Source: Actinomycetes bacterium (GTDB taxonomy: Bacteria > Actinomycetota > Acidimicrobiia > Acidimicrobiales > RAAP-2). From it: 5,798 nt of DNA. Of the stretch, positions 4,897 through 5,798 are shown piece by piece. Under the pieces are notes generated by a model. The model worked only from the letters and a program-made list of their open reading frames with translations. It searched no databases and was not told the origin of the DNA. The first letter of the stretch is position 1. Every line of letters starts with the position of its first letter. A program made the translations under genes and the position numbers. The DNA lies in the NCBI GenBank assembly GCA_021800645.1, contig JAJYYT010000146.1, positions 1-5,798 on the forward strand. Reading direction: 5' to 3'.

Positions 4897-5798
4897 TCAG
4901 CCCAGTCTCTCGATGACCGTGGCGTTGGCGAGCCCGCCACCCTCGCACATGGTGAGGAGGCCGTAGCGGCCCGCGGACCGGTCGAGCTCGTGCACGAGGG
5001 TCGCCATCAGCTTTGCGCCGGACGCGCCGAGCGGGTGGCCGAGCGCGATCGCGCCCCCGTTGACGTTGACCTTCGCCATGTCGGGGTGGATCTCTTGCTC
5101 CCAGGCGAGCACGACTGACGCGAACGCCTCGTTGATCTCGAACAGGTCGATGTCGTCGAGCGAGAGCTTCGCCCGCTCGAGCACGCTGCGCGTGGCGGGG
5201 ATCGGACCGGTGAGCATGGTCACCGGGTCGACACCGGCCAGCGCGAAGGCGACGAAGCGCGCCCTTGGGACGAGCCCCAGCGAGTCGGCGCGCTCCTCGC
5301 TCATGATGAGGACCGCCGACGAGCCGTCGGTGATCTGCGACGAGTTGCCGGCGGTGACCTTGCCGTCCGGCTTGAACGCGGGCTTGAGCTGGCCGAGCGC
5401 CTCGAGCGAGGTGTCGGCCCTGATCCCTTCGTCGGCGCGCACGACCGTGTCGGTCTCGACGCCGTCGTCGTCGCGCACGGCCAACGGCACGATCTCCTGC
5501 TCGAAGCGACCCTCGGCCGTCGCCCTCGCGGCGCGTTGGTGGCTGCCCAGCGAGTAGCGGTCAAGCTCCTCGCGGCTGATGTGCCACTGGTCGGCGATCA
5601 TCTCCGCCGAGATGCCCTGGTTCACGAGCCCACCGCGCTCGGCGTAGCGCTCGAGCACACGCGGGCCGAAGGGCATCCCGAGCTCTCGCACGACCGAGGA
5701 TCCCATCGGCGTGCGGGTCATGCTCTCCACGCCGGCCGCGACGGCGACGCCGTACGCGCCCGCGATGACGCCCTGTGCGGCGAAGTGGATCGCCTGCT
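4897..5798 (-). CDS. Thiolase (acetyl-CoA C-acyltransferase), N-terminus beyond the window
   Basis: The last 299 codons of a thiolase; the frame is open to the right edge, so the gene starts outside. The first residues, QAIHFAAQGVIAGAY followed by AAGVESMTRTPMG, are the segment directly after the nucleophilic cysteine (family pattern CGSSQQA), which therefore lies a few codons past the edge. Further family motifs are GNSSQITDGSSAVLIMSE, NEAFA (N codon 5133-5131), NGGAIALGHPLGASG with the catalytic His at 5037-5035, and TMCEGGGLANA with the second catalytic Cys at 4947-4945. It would condense or cleave 3-ketoacyl-CoA, most likely in beta-oxidation of fatty acids or sterol side chains. The chain-length preference cannot be read from sequence, so no symbol is given. 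GTG at 5730 is internal, not the true start. The neighbours do not suggest a degradation cluster within the window. Confidence 0.95.
   Translation of the reverse strand, partial: QAIHFAAQGVIAGAYGVAVAAGVESMTRTPMGSSVVRELGMPFGPRVLERYAERGGLVNQGISAEMIADQWHISREELDRYSLGSHQRAARATAEGRFEQEIVPLAVRDDDGVETDTVVRADEGIRADTSLEALGQLKPAFKPDGKVTAGNSSQITDGSSAVLIMSEERADSLGLVPRARFVAFALAGVDPVTMLTGPIPATRSVLERAKLSLDDIDLFEINEAFASVVLAWEQEIHPDMAKVNVNGGAIALGHPLGASGAKLMATLVHELDRSAGRYGLLTMCEGGGLANATVIERLG

Noticed and set aside
5060..5557. A 165-codon plus-strand open frame inside the thiolase region
   Set aside because: It is the antisense shadow of the thiolase, whose motifs and catalytic residues are clear on the minus strand; its Ser/Ala-rich translation has no domain.

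Overview
The window is about 70% GC. It has dense short-spaced genes, GTG starts and TAnnnT -10 boxes directly in front of start codons, all of which point to an Actinomycetota chromosome. Acidimicrobiia or a similar deep class is a guess, not a demonstration. I see no sign of a plasmid, phage, transposon, CRISPR array or stable RNA gene.

Left half (1-3289): this is the conserved actinobacterial cell-wall and division neighbourhood. It starts with the last 36 codons of an upstream gene, probably the PBP-type transpeptidase that usually sits here. Next comes a complete PASTA-domain Ser/Thr kinase of the PknB type (236-2260). A glutamine amidotransferase of the TrpG/PabA type lies on the opposite strand (2321-2905) and converges on the kinase. 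A CrgA-like two-helix division protein is divergent from trpG (2966-3289). From memory, Mycobacterium tuberculosis has the same relative order and orientation (pbpA, pknA, pknB, trpG, crgA), except that a second kinase (pknA) and a gene between trpG and crgA are missing here. In that system the kinase senses peptidoglycan fragments through its PASTA ectodomain and tunes elongation and division. CrgA helps recruit septal peptidoglycan synthases, and TrpG is a metabolic gene carried along.

Right half (3298-5798): a DinB/maleylpyruvate-isomerase-fold protein of the TIGR03085 type follows crgA after 8 bp and is probably co-transcribed. Converging on it is a minus-strand pair. The first gene is an unnamed two-helix membrane protein (4379-4834), and its stop overlaps (ATGA) the start of a DUF3817 membrane protein (3948-4382). 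The window ends inside a minus-strand thiolase (4897 to the right edge), whose nucleophilic cysteine lies just outside.

No new multi-gene system is visible; this is mostly ordinary core chromosome. The two most notable signals are a sharp threonine-codon switch to ACA in the extracellular half of the kinase gene, and a repeated TAGGCT/TAGCCT/TACGAT box 6-9 nt before four start codons, which suggests leaderless transcription. Gaps between genes are all under about 125 bp and are described individually.
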